Origin: Trebouxia sp. TZW2008
Lineage: Eukaryota > Chlorophyta > Trebouxiophyceae > Trebouxiales > Trebouxiaceae
DNA length: 64,000 nucleotides
Direction: 5' to 3'
Assembly (NCBI GenBank): GCA_002118135.1
Contig: BDIU01000205.1
Coordinates: forward strand, 62,001-126,000
The number at the start of each line of letters is the position of its first letter. Within the stretch, counting starts at the first letter, position 1. Shown here in pieces: positions 1-11,400 of the stretch. The position numbers and the translations under genes are program-made. The notes under the pieces were generated by a model that was not told the DNA's origin, made no database searches, and was given only the letters and a program-made list of their open reading frames with translations.

Positions 1-670
1 CATCGCGCATTCATGCACATATGCATGCACAAGTTACTGCGTGCCCATATGTGCGACCGCTAATGTTGAGTAATGCCAAAGTAAATATTTAGATTGATGC
101 ACTGCGGATGCATGCAGCACTCAAGCCAAACAGCAGGTGTACACAACCTTACTCATTACAAAAAAGAACAGTGCTTGTGGATGTTTGCTGTGAGCAAGAG
201 CATGTCATTGTGACGCGTTACTTATGACAACCGAACTGATGGTTGAATTCCAGAGTTGACATCAAATTGGCTTTCTACCTGCAGATGTCTGCACACCCTT
301 ATCATGTAATGACCAATCAGTTTAGCAAAGCATAGTCAGAACGCAGTTGCAGTTCATCAAATAACTGAAATGAAATCGCAAAGCTGTTCCTGCAAAGCTG
401 CTGTGAAAGAATATGTTTCCAAAACTACTGCTTTACGTTATCTGGAGGTCCTGACCGTGTCCTCTCGCCTGCCATTGTCATGATGGAGATGTCATCAGGC
501 AAGGCATTGGATGAGAAGCTGAAGACCTGCACAGCCCAGCAAGCTCTTGAGATGGCCAGGCTGCTGCTTCAGTGTGGAGTAAGGCGGGGTTAGCACAAAT
601 TTTGGCAGTGACGAATCCCATGCAAGCTGCTTCGGTGTGACACAATTGCATGGGTGAACATACTTGACAT
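1..670. other. Left edge, no assigned gene
   Basis: No gene is assigned here. A plus-strand open segment around 436-579 reads as a plausible exon (it contains PAIVMMEMSSGKALDEKLK) and ends at a good donor, gtaagg at 580. It has no matching start or acceptor that I can defend. It could be an exon of a gene entering from the left, or chance coding potential opposite the SDR 3' end. The rest is AT-richer DNA without visible motifs. Confidence 0.3.
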
Positions 671-3600
671 TCAGGCCTTGATATGAGCCAATGTACAGCG
701 GGATTCCGGGAAATTGTGGCAAGACAATTTCTGCCAAAGCGCAGAGTTCACATACCAATATATGGGTATTGAACCTGCACGGTCATCAGAATCAAGTGCA
801 CACCAGCATTACGGCTAGGCATGTCACTGGGTTGGCCTCCTTTGCACGTATCAGATGATTATGCAATCACACTTGTTGTAAACAACACCAGATTGGCAGT
901 GATATTTAGTCTTGGCATTGCCACCAGGGTTTTGCTCACCAGCATGGCAGCCTTGGCAATGTCACTAGGTTGAGCTTCCTTTTCAGGTACGGGCTCCATG
1001 TCGTCTCTGTCTATAGTCATGGGTGTATACGTTGCTGGAGGGTAGACAGTCACAACCTTGATGCCCTTGTCCTTGAAGAACTGCAGAAGCAATTGGATAG
1101 GGTGACAAAATTGCCAGAAGCATGTTGTGAAGCATACCGTAGTTTCTGATCTTGTACACAATTCTGTATATAAGGATTCTGTATACAAGGACATTGTCAA
1201 CGTAAGGACAATGCTGTTGGAAACCAGTCAAAGCCTTCTGACTACAGCGGTGCCTTTGAGCAAGGCCAATTCGGTACAAGGAAAAATTCCTGGGTACCCA
1301 AAGTTTCTGGGCTACAGAGGCAGATCATTTGCACAAAGCACGGTACAGTGCAAAGAACATGGTGAGGTGAGCTTACCATTGTGCAGCCTTTGCTCCAGCC
1401 CCTGAAGCCCCACCTGCACCACACCACACAACACTGCTCACTTTAGACAGCACTCCAGAACATCACAGACGTTGTCACACCACGCAACCCTGCTCAGCAC
1501 AGGCATTTTGGCGCAGCATAGCAAAGTTGTCACAGCGCAGCAAATTTGTCTCAGCACAGAAAGCATGTCACAGCCATGCATGACACAGTGGCAAAAGCTT
1601 GTCACAGAACAATGAGCTTGTCGCAGCCACCACACAGCACAGCAAGGTTGACACAACAAAGCAAGCTTGCCAAAGCATAAAGCTCAGCATAGTCTCTATG
1701 GCCCAGCACGTGTGACGCAGCATGCACGTGCTGGTGCACGCTGCGTCACCGGCACGTGACGCAGGTGCTAGTGACATGCTGGTGTCATGTCACCAGCACA
1801 TGAGGCAAGACACGTGCCTCACCTCACGTGCTGGTGATGTCACCAGGTCACGTGAGGTCACCGGGTCACCTCACGTGACGTGTTGATGCGAGGGTCCCAG
1901 ACCACAACACCTGAGTATGCCTGGCCTTGGCATGGTTGTCACAGCACAAGCTTGTCGCAGCCATTGTGACACAGCACAGCAAGCTTGCTAAAGTGTAAAG
2001 TTCAGCACAGACTCTATGGCTCAGCACAGCAAGCTTGACAAAGCCAAGTATGACAGAAGACAGCACACGTGACGCATCATAGCAAACTTCCCAGACCACA
2101 ACACTCAGCACAGCACAGCAGGCTTATCAGACCAGGCATTTTCAGGGTAGCGAGCTTGTCACAGCACAAGCTTGTCGCAGCCATCATGACACAGCACAGC
2201 AGACATATGGCAAGAAGCGCTCAGCAAAGCCATCGCTGCTCAGCTTGGCAAGCTTAGCACAGCGCAGCAGGCTTGTCACAGCACAACAAGCTTGTTGCGG
2301 CCATCATGACACAGGACAACAAGCGTGTAGTAACACATCGCTCAGCACAGACATCAGAAACCATTATACCAAACCTTTTACAAGAACAGCTCAGGACAGC
2401 CTGCGCGGCTCAGCATGGCAAGCTTAGCACAGCGCAGCAGGCTTGCCACAGCACAGCAAGCTTGTCTCAGCCACGCATTGCACAAAGCAGCAGATATCGT
2501 GCCAGGTCATGGCAAACTTACTGCAACAAGTGATCAGCACAGCCATCACGGCTCAGCATGGCAAGCTTAGCACAGCGCAGCAGGCTTGTCACAGCACAAC
2601 AAGCTTGTTGCAGCAATCATGACACAGCATAACAAGCTTGTCAAGCATAGCAAGCTTGCTACAGCACAGCAGACTCGTCACAGCCACGCATGGCACAAAG
2701 CAGCAGATATCATGGCAGGTCATGGCAATCTTGTTGCAACGAGTGATCAGCACAGCTGTCACGGCTGAGTATAGCAAACTTGTCACAGCGCAGCAGGCTT
2801 GTCACAGCACAACAAGCTTGTTGCAGCCATCACGACAGAACAGAACAAGCTTGTCAAGCATAGCAAGCCTGCCAGAGCACAGCAGACTTGTCACAGCCCG
2901 GCATGACACAGTATAGCCATAAGGACATAGCACAGCAAGCTTGGCACAGCATATTGAGCCTGTTACAGCACAGCAAGCTTTCTGTAGCACAGCCAACATG
3001 GCACGGCACAACACGCTTGTTGCAGCCATCATTACACAGCACAACAAGCTTGACACAGCCAGGCATGACACAGAAAAGCCGTCCTGACACAGCACAGCCA
3101 TCAGGATGCAGCACAGCAAGTTTGACACAGCACAGCAAGCTTGTCACTGTATACTGCTCAGCCTAGTCACTATGGCACAGCACAGCAGCCTTGACAAAGC
3201 CAGGCATGACACATCAAGGCAAGCTTGGCACAGCCAGGCACATCATGGCACGACAAATTTGTCATATCAGACTGCTCAGCACTGTCATGAGCGTACAGCA
3301 TGCTGGGATCTCTGCTAAACCAGTGCTGGAGTCATTAACAATGGCGACCAACCTGCCCTCCTCCACCATGCTCACACAGTGAAACATTCGAGCCACACGC
3401 ACAGTGTGAGCTTGTTTAAGGAATCAGTAGACGCTGTTAAGGAGGGGAAACCTGTTTGGAAGATGAATAGACAGCATTGCCAGGCTTAGGTGCTAGACCA
3501 GCACTGCAATCAATGGTGATGACAGCACTATTGTCAAAAACGCCAGCATGTAAGTTCTGATTATGCATGTATGCCACAGCTTATACAAAAGGGGAAAGGT

Positions 3601-5061
3601 GGGGGATGGGGGTGCATACTTGGAAGATGAATAGACAGCATTGCCAGGCTTTGGCGCTAGACCAGCACTGGAGTCAATGTTGATGATGACTCCCTCGCCC
3701 TTCTCCACCATGGCTGGTGTGAGGCGGCGCATGAGCCTCATGGGCGCCAACATGTTCACCCTAATCACCTTTTCCCACTCATCTGGATCGCCTGCAACCA
3801 TCCAAAAGCTGTCTCTGTACCCGCTTTCTTGAATGCAGATGGGCTGTGAGTGCAAACTTCTGAAGGGTCATTGTCAGGTTGAGGTGCATGTTCACCTTGA
3901 ACACCTGTTCCCACTTGCCTGTATCGACCACGGTCAGTGAAAGGGTTGCAGACATCTTTCTTGTGCCAGCAGAGATTGTTGGGAAACTAATCAAGTATTG
4001 CAGTACTTACCATCAGTGGGCCCTTGACCCATGTTGGGTCTCTTGGTTGCATCCCCCTCATAACTGATGGGTCCAAGAATGGCTGCGTTGTTGACCAATA
4101 CATCTATGCAGCCATACTTGCTCAGCACCTCTTCTGCAAATTTATCAATCCCTTGCATGTCGCTCAGGTCCAAAGGCATCACGTCAACCTTTTGCGAGCC
4201 CTTCTTCTTGCAGATCTCTGCTACCTAAATGCATAAACAATGCAAATCAAGAAACCACAAGGTGATTCAGCATGACACAGACTGCTTGATAACATGGACT
4301 GTGCCCATATGCACATAAAGTAATGCTGGCCCCTTGAGCGCAAGATGTCAACGGTAGCTGACTGACTGCCCAAGTCAGGCACAAGCATGGAACGAGCATT
4401 ACATTGACACAAAACTGGAGTGCTTTGCTGCGCTGCATTGCATGTAGCATTGTAAGGCCTAGTGATCGCAGACCTCTTTGAGCGCGCCCTCGCGCTGTGC
4501 TAGCAGTATGAGATTTGCACCCTCCTCTGCCATGTTCTCTGCTATAGCCTGGCCTATACCCCTAGATGCCCCTACACCATGCATGAGCTAGGCCATTAAG
4601 AGACAAACACTTTGGATGATGCATTTGCAGCCAATGCGCTACTAAGGCAGCATTTTACCTGTAATGATTACCCATTTGTTCTCCAACACGCGATTCTGCG
4701 GAAGCACCGTCCAGCATGTCAGACGGCAAACAGATCAGCATGCAGACTTGACCGATGCTGTGCAGCTGCGCACCTGCTTCATTGTCGACGCTGTTGCCTT
4801 TGACGCATCTTCATTGGACTTGGTCGACATGGCACGGACAGGTGACCGCTGCACTGGGCTTGACCGGAGGGTGCGAGGCTTTCTATCTGATAGAGGTGAT
4901 GAACGCGACAGGCCTAGGGCAAGTGTGGCTCTCAAGCTACTAGGCTGGACAACGGGACATGCAATCAAGTGACGGCCGAACGATCTAGTCAGCATGATGC
5001 GCGCTAATCTGTTGCCGTCAGTCAAGCAAACATTCAAGTCTTCACGATACGAATCTAACAT
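671..5061 (-). CDS. Short-chain dehydrogenase/reductase, plastid-like leader
   Basis: A classical SDR oxidoreductase using NAD(P)H; substrate unknown. Exons in order: 4774-5061, 4659-4695, 4474-4571, 4011-4224, 3620-3791, 1377-1413, 940-1080, all joining in phase. Joining the second and third exons creates TGASRGIG, the dinucleotide-binding glycine motif. NNAA follows in the fourth, and the YSSSK catalytic Tyr-Lys lies at the end of the fifth. DKGIKVVTVYP is the usual strand after the active site. The first exon is rich in Ser, Arg and Ala, poor in acidic residues, and looks like a transit peptide; translation may start at 5061 or 4995. The last exon is uncertain: 671-730 continues in phase to a stop after 19 residues but is not clearly SDR-like. 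Exons 2 and 6 are 37-bp microexons. Family assignment is strong, 3' end weak. Confidence 0.85.
1140..1265. repeat. AAGGACA-type dispersed repeat, copy 1
   Basis: This stretch has repeated TGTAYAAGGAYA-like words (1150-1215) and then a tract ending near GGTGCCTTTGAGYAAGG. The same order of words recurs at 13553-13680 and 13905-14075, so it is a dispersed repeat and not part of the SDR. It lies in the intron between the 37-bp exon at 1377-1413 and the exon at 940-1080. Confidence 0.6.
1440..3290. repeat. HindIII-type minisatellite in SDR intron
   Basis: About 1.8 kb built from variants of a unit near 19-25 bp around CACAGCAAGCTTGTCACAG, so AAGCTT recurs many times. A higher-order pattern is visible: GGCAAGCTTAGCACAGCGCA starts near 2246, 2418 and 2558, and the AACAAGCTTGTTGCAGCC block recurs near 2286, 2601, 2809 and 3011. 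Open frames on both strands here are by-products of the repeat and were not called as genes. The array lies wholly inside the SDR intron between exons 3620-3791 and 1377-1413. Confidence 0.85.
1705..1885. promoter_or_regulatory. Cluster of CACGTG motifs and nested hairpins
   Basis: Seven CACGTG palindromes lie at 1707, 1725, 1753, 1811, 1825, 1849 and 1872, with an eighth at 2066. Around them are inverted repeats, for example GTGACGCAGC (1712-1721) facing GCTGCGTCAC (1740-1749), and GTGAGGTCACC facing GGTCACCTCAC near 1853-1874. CACGTG is the plant G-box/E-box core bound by bZIP and bHLH factors. Regulation is inference; the block may simply be a diverged segment of the surrounding minisatellite. 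Confidence 0.45.
3285..3945 (-). repeat. Partial copies of SDR exon 3620-3791
   Basis: The 3' part of the exon (from about IDSSAGLAPKPGNAVYSSSK to the donor) recurs at 3457-3530, 163 bp downstream in gene direction, and more decayed at 3285-3370. A copy of the 5' part (reads GKWEQVFKVNM, compare DEWEKVIRVNM) lies upstream at about 3877-3945. Only 3620-3791 has both splice sites and the right phases, so the others are intronic remnants. The stated range includes the intact exon. Confidence 0.75.
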
Positions 5062-5419
5062 GCATGTACAGCCATGTATATAAATGGCCCCTTGTCAGCA
5101 TGCAAACATGATTTTGTTGATTGTCATAACTTTCTTGTTGTCATCTCAGGACTCAAGTCACAAGCCGTCAGCAGATTGAGTGAACCTTGCATGACATTGT
5201 GTTGGCTATGCTGCATGCATGATCCATATGGATAAATAACATGGTTAACACACAAGGATTGCAAGCCGGCGCCATATTTTGACATGCAGAAGGGGTCAAT
5301 TAATGTTGGCGCAACGAAGTCTTACTTGTATTTGCAGGCACCAAGCTCGTATGTACAAATGCATGCATGCCAGGACAATACGATGATGCTTATCAAATGC
5401 CTGTCAGAGTTAGTCACAT
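5062..5419. other. Intergenic, divergent promoter region
   Basis: This lies between the SDR start (minus) and the large plus-strand gene, so it should carry both promoters. I see no clear TATA box or known algal element. Several ATGCATGC-like words occur near 5210-5220 and 5355-5370. Confidence 0.35.
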
Positions 5420-8400
5420 GTGAGTCATGGTCAAACACTTCAGAGCGCGAGCTGCAATGCAAATCGTCAAAGCGGAATGTTTGAGCAATTGACCGAGCGT
5501 TTTATTTGCACACGGAAGGGCTCTTGCAACCACATGCCGATATTTTTGAATTCAGATGCAAGCGAGGGAACAACCATCACCTGCCCAAGAATTGACCTTG
5601 CGGATGCGTCCAAGTTGCCTAGGCAGGATGCAACGTCACCAGGATGGCCATCGAGAAGCAGGAAGCAGCAGTTGGAGGGCTTGCTATTCTCTCCGAGAGC
5701 TCTTTGCTCCAGCCCAGACGAGTTCAGCCAGATGGTGCCTTTCTGACCATCAAAGGGGCCTGAGCTCTCGACTTGCATCTAGTCATCATTGTTCGTTCTA
5801 TGCAGGTTTCTGCAAAAGCTGACCGTAACCCACAGACGGTTCGGCATGGTTCCCCGCGACGTACTGTGCCTCACCAACAGATGCCAGCTATTGCCAGCAA
5901 GCCTGGCAAACTTGCAGTAAGTGGCAACAGGTTCCAATATTGTGCTTATCAACTGCATCAACATCATGTGGCAGGGTGTGCTGCAGGTGTCACATCTGAG
6001 CCTGCCACACTTTGGAGCTCTTGAGACCTCCCAGGAAGATGTCTCCTACCGAGAGGACCTCTCTTCGCAGCGTGCAAGGGCCTTGGACCTCAATAAGGCG
6101 CACCACTCCAATGCTGCCAATGTCTCTGCTGCATTCAGTAGCAGCAGACTGCCTGCCAGAAGCAGGATCTTGCCCTCAAGTCCTGCCCTTGCAGTTGAAA
6201 GTGGTGCAGCCGTTCAACCTGCAACGAACGGGCACCGTAGCCTAGGTCAGGCAATAGGCTTGCTACCCTCTGACAGCGACGCAGCAGAGATATCAGATCA
6301 GCTCAAAACGGGAAGCGCAAAGCATGCTCAGCATGCAAGCTCAGCACGGCCAGCGCTTTTCAAGTTCAAATTGCCTCTGCCCCCTGAGCCATCTAGCCAT
6401 CCGCAACCTGGCAGGCCAACTGCGCATTCAAAAGCATGGCAGGCAGCTGGCACAGCGCGCACAGCACGCGAGGCTTTTGGCCAACCTTCAGGTCGTGTGA
6501 TGTCGCGAGATTGGCAGCAGCTTCCCGCCGATTTGTCAGCACATGAGCAGTGGGTCATGCACCGTCAGGCTCAGCATGGAAGGATGTCTGAAGCTGGCGA
6601 TGAAGAGCAATGGGGTGAGCTGACAGTGCAGCTGCCAAGAGGAGGAGGGGGAGTCATACAGCAGCTATTGCAGCAGCTTCCAGAAGGCCTAGGGAATATA
6701 GCAGACATGTGCACAGTCTCTCAGGTAACTTTTGTCTGGTGAACAATCATGATGAAGAGCTTGGTCATGATCACGATCATGCTCATGACTGTGATTATGG
6801 CTATAATTATGAGTATGGTTTGCAGCACGTGTGCTAGGGATGTGTGGCACAAGTCATGTATTGCTAAGCTGGCTTGTTCATGCCTGGTTCATGTCAGGTA
6901 GCTTTGTCTGGCAGAGCATAGGCAATGCCTCACCTCCTGTGTTGGTGAGCCTGGTTTTGAGATGGTTTACACTGCAAGCGGTCTGCTCATCTCACTTGAG
7001 ATTGCCCATCACACATGTGCTCGTCAGATGCTTGCATTCTTCAGAATCCTGTGACAAAAACAGCTCGCTTCACAAGCCTGACTCTTGTGATCAATTTGCT
7101 GTGTGCTACCTGGGTGTCGTGTTGAGTTCAGGCGTCTTGCAAGTCCACACAGCGTCTCCTATTTACAACGCAATTTTGTGAATGTACTGCAATATGTCCT
7201 GATACTGATGCCATGGCTGCCAAACCAATTTGCTAGTCCTTGCAGGCTGCACAGGTTGAGGCACAGCTAGTGCTGCACAACCCTAGCGGGCATTAGCACA
7301 CTTTCCTGATGATTTTATGGCTCCCAACCCAAATTGCTCCTCCTTGCAGGCTGCAGAGACTGGGGCACAGCTGGTGCTGCACATGCGGGGCAACCCTAGC
7401 GGCCGGCAGCAAACCCTGCTGCTGGCATCATGGCTCCAGAACCAAATTGCAGCCTGCAGCGAACCCACCCAAGAGAGCCCACGCATGCAGACAATGCTCA
7501 GACAGATTCAGCACTCGGTTGCAGCAGCATCAAGCACACCGCAGGCTGGTGACATGTCACTGAAGATTGCAGACAATTCAGAATCAGCATTGGCTGCAGC
7601 AACTCACTCAACCACCAAAGTTGATGCAGATGAACAATCTGTCAAAGCTGCAGTTGTTGGTACCATTTCTGAGGTCATCAATGATCAGCAGCAGCAGCAG
7701 CAGCAGCAGCAGGGGAACAGAAACCACTCTCATGCTGTCATGGCGCAGTCTCAAGGGCAGAGTAGAAGCACTTCCGCAACCAGCACAAGGCAGAATGCAA
7801 AAAGCCCTGCTCCTGACCCAAGCCAGGTCCCAAACAGCCCTACCCTGCCAGTGCCAGCTCACCAGCACAGCGCCAGTTCTGCTAAACAGCTTCTGCTGCC
7901 TGCCTGGCAGTTGCCTAAACAGGCAGAGGGTACCACCCCTCAGGCTGCGCCAGACAGCCCTGAACCAAAGACCAGCCGGGTGACTCAACCCATGCCATCT
8001 GGAAGACAACAGGCACCAGCAGTGCAGCGATTAGGCATCCATCAGTCACAGCACAGCATTCCTAGTTGGCAGGAGTTCCTTTCTGATGGCTTGAGCAGTT
8101 CTCAGATGCGTTCCTGGGCCTCAGAGCTTGTACAGGATTACCATGGGAAGGCTAAAACAGTGTTGGCCTTGCTGGGCACTGCCTATGGAGTCCTTGTTCA
8201 TCAAGTAGCAATGCATTGCTATGAGAGGGGAGCGCTGATGGCTAGGCTATGGAACATGTTGACTGCGCTGATGGACGCAGAAAATGTATCACTACAACAG
8301 CATGTACAGGTCAGGCTTATGCAGTCTCAGAGTTTCATGCTGCTCTTCTGCTGGCTGCTGCTTGTACCTGCGCTCCATGCTGTTACTGTTGGCGCCCGTG

Positions 8401-11400
8401 TCATTGTACTGTTTCCCCAGCTTGACCAGCAAGCAGCCACAGCTGAAAAGCATGACCTCAACAAAAACAAAATTTGTACGCATGCACGAGCTGAGCTGCC
8501 TTTGCTTCGACAAGATAGCAGATCTGGTTGACAGGCACCTAGACAGTATACCAGCACTCATGTCTCATCAGCATGCAGGAAATGGTGTCTGGAGATGTGC
8601 TGGGTCCAGAAGGCAGCTTGACCAGCAAAAGCTGCAGCGCATGGCGACAGCACTGGACCTGGCGTCAGACAAAAGTGACCAGATCAAAGGTCTTGGAGCT
8701 GAAATATTGCAATGCTGTTGTCAGCACATCACAACTCATGTGTTAGTGGCATGCAGGAGGTGATGTCTGGTGATATGCTGGGTCTTGAAGGCAGCTTGAC
8801 TGGCAAACAGACTGGAATTGGCGTCAGACCAGGGTGACCAGATCAAAGCTCTGGGAGCTGAAACATTGCAATGCTGTTGTCAGCACATCGAAACTCATGC
8901 GCAAGTTATGCAGGAGTTGATGTCTGGTGATATGCTGGGTCCAGAAGGCAGCTTAACCAGCAAACAGCTGCAGCGCATGGTGACAGCACTGGACCTGGCG
9001 TCAAACAAAGGTGACCAAATCAAGGCTCTGGAAGCTGAGCTGCTGCAAGCCCAAAGCAAAGCCTTGCTTTATGAGGTGCGTATACAAAGGGACAGATTGC
9101 ACAAACTCTGCAGCGCGTGGTAACAGCACTGGATCTGGCATCCAACAAGGGTGACCAGATCAAGTCTCTTGAAACTGAGCTCCCGCAAGCTCAAAGCGAG
9201 GCCTTGCTGTGTGAGACATGCATGCAAACTGGTTCATTGCTCAATGTTTGGCTGCCTATGGTGACTCACCTAACATGGCCTTGCAGAGCTGTTGGACGTG
9301 CAAGCAAGGTCGGTTGAGCTCATCATAGATGCAGAGAGGGTCAACTGATCTTGCCGCATTGCATTCTTGCAAACAATGTGTGTGGATCTCGCCAAGATGC
9401 GTGCTTGCAGACAATGCCAACTGATCTCAACAAGATGCTTGTGCGCAATCTCCTCTGGGAGATTATCAAGGCGCGTGCTTGTTTGCGGCCAGTCCTGTTT
9501 GGCCTTGACCATGAGTTGTCAATCTGCTGGCTTGAAGACATCAAAAACATTCATCCTGAGCCTCTGACAATCTCTAATGGCATTCCAAGATCCCTTCACA
9601 CATCAAGAAAGACACTGTCAATTAAGCTTCCTGCTTGCAGACAGTGTCCCACAAGCTGGAAGAAGAAGCATTGCAGAGGGAAGCAGAAGCAGAGAAGCAA
9701 GTCAAGGCTTTGCAGCCTGCTTCTGCTGAGCAGAACCAATACTTCATCCAAGCCCCCTAAAACCAAATTTTAACCTTCTATATCTTTTGGACATGCGTCC
9801 TTGCCTGCAGACAGTGTCCCATGAGCTGGAAGAAGAAGCACTGCAGAAGGAAGCAGAAGCAGAGAAACAGGTGAAAGCCTTGCAGGCTGCCTTTGCAGAG
9901 CGTGAGCGCAAGCAAGCTGAGGAGCTGCAAGCAAAAGATCAGCAGCTTGCAGAGCTTCAGGTACACAAAATAACAACATTCATCATGCCACAGCAAATTT
10001 CAGTAACACCAGTAATGACAAGAAGTGCAGTGACCATGAGCTCAAGATCAGCAGCTTGCAGAGCTCCAGGTAAATGTTGCCTCTGAAACCCACACACACC
10101 AGAATCTGTGCCTTGAGGGCATTGCTTGAAAGCCAACGACTACCTGGAGTCCTCAAAAGGTGGAAAGCTGAGGAACTGCAAGCAAAACACCAGCAGCTTG
10201 CAGAGCCCCAGGTATCTAATGCCTTAGCATTGCACCATACCTTTCACAGCAAGGATGTGTTCTCAACCACATCAGCAGCTCTGTCTTGCCAACAGTGTCA
10301 TGTGTGCTTTCCCAACAGCGAGCAGCTGATTGCGTACAAGTCTGTTGTTATACACTGCAAGTTTTGTTGTCAAAGCCCCTCATGCACAGATTGTCTGTTG
10401 AACTTCTTGCTCTCAGCCCTCAGGGCAGTGCATGATGAAATACTCCCCAGATGCGTTGCTCTCGTTGTGACGCTGGTAGATTTGCCTCCAGAAAACAGCA
10501 GGTCTGAGGGAGTTCATTGATTCTGTGCGTACCTAGTTGAGGCTGCTGAGCCTGCCTAGCCCACATTTACAATTAAGGATTGAATGGATGAGTGAATGAA
10601 CGAACGAATGAACGAATGAACAAACAAATGAATGAATGAAAGACCTGCATTGTTTTCTGCAGGCAGAAATTGATGAGCAGTCCAACCTGATGAAGGAGAT
10701 GGCAAACAAGCTGGAGATTGTCACCACAGACGTTACAGGTTTGGGCAGGTAGGCTTGCTCCATCCAGAAACCTCTGCTTATGCTTGTAGGTTATGCCACA
10801 GTCTGTGACTGCCAAAGCTGAGGCTTACATTGATGTATGCGCGTGTACAACGTTTGCAGTGCCTGGCACTGCCGTGTCAGTCTTCCCTACAAAAGGACTG
10901 TATGATTCATCCCTTCTGTGCAAGCACTTGGTGTGGCATTCAGCAGCTATGTTGGATACTCTGCACTGGTACCGGCGGCATGTACGTGATGACAAGGCGG
11001 CCATATTTGTCTTGCAGCTGGGCAGCTGGTGCCTGCCGCTCCTGAAGTGCCTATCAGCAGCAACGGGGATCCTACAAGGAGCTACAATGTAGGATGCCCG
11101 TCGGTCGCCCTGTGTTCCAGAGCAGGCCTTTGTACCAAATGCCAGATGCTTCTTGGCAGCACCGCCAAGCGTGCTGCAGATGGCTACATGCTTGGCGATA
11201 TTTGTAAGCAATATTGCAATACATATGTGTGGGGTTGGATGGACTCTTACCATGGGGCTGTGTTTGTGCTGCAGGTTTGTGACTGAGCAACTGGTGCCTG
11301 CTACCCCTGAAGTGCCCGTCAGCAGCAAGGGGCATTCACGTTACATATGCGTTGGGTTGGATGCGTTGAGTGCTACTGATGAACTAGTGGCTGGAGTGGC

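Noticed and set aside
436..579. Kinase-like plus-strand exon (VMMEMSSGKALDEKLK).
   Set aside because: Too short to assign, no partner exon in the window; mentioned only in the left-edge entry.
1438..3318. Many open frames of 60-120 codons on both strands.
   Set aside because: They follow from the repeat unit having no stops in several frames; sequence is low complexity and repeats itself, with no splice logic.
9287..9338. Possible exon reading LLDVQARSVELIIDAE with acceptor and donor-like ends.
   Set aside because: It starts in phase 0 only from a second AG and ends in phase 2, which does not fit the next exon; exon 8914-9075 joins directly to 9811-9960 in phase.
11018..11088. First thought to be a true exon (GQLVPAAPEVPISSNG).
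   Set aside because: The fuller exon 11275-11512 joins both neighbours in phase when the donor at 10749 is used, so 11018 is an upstream partial copy.
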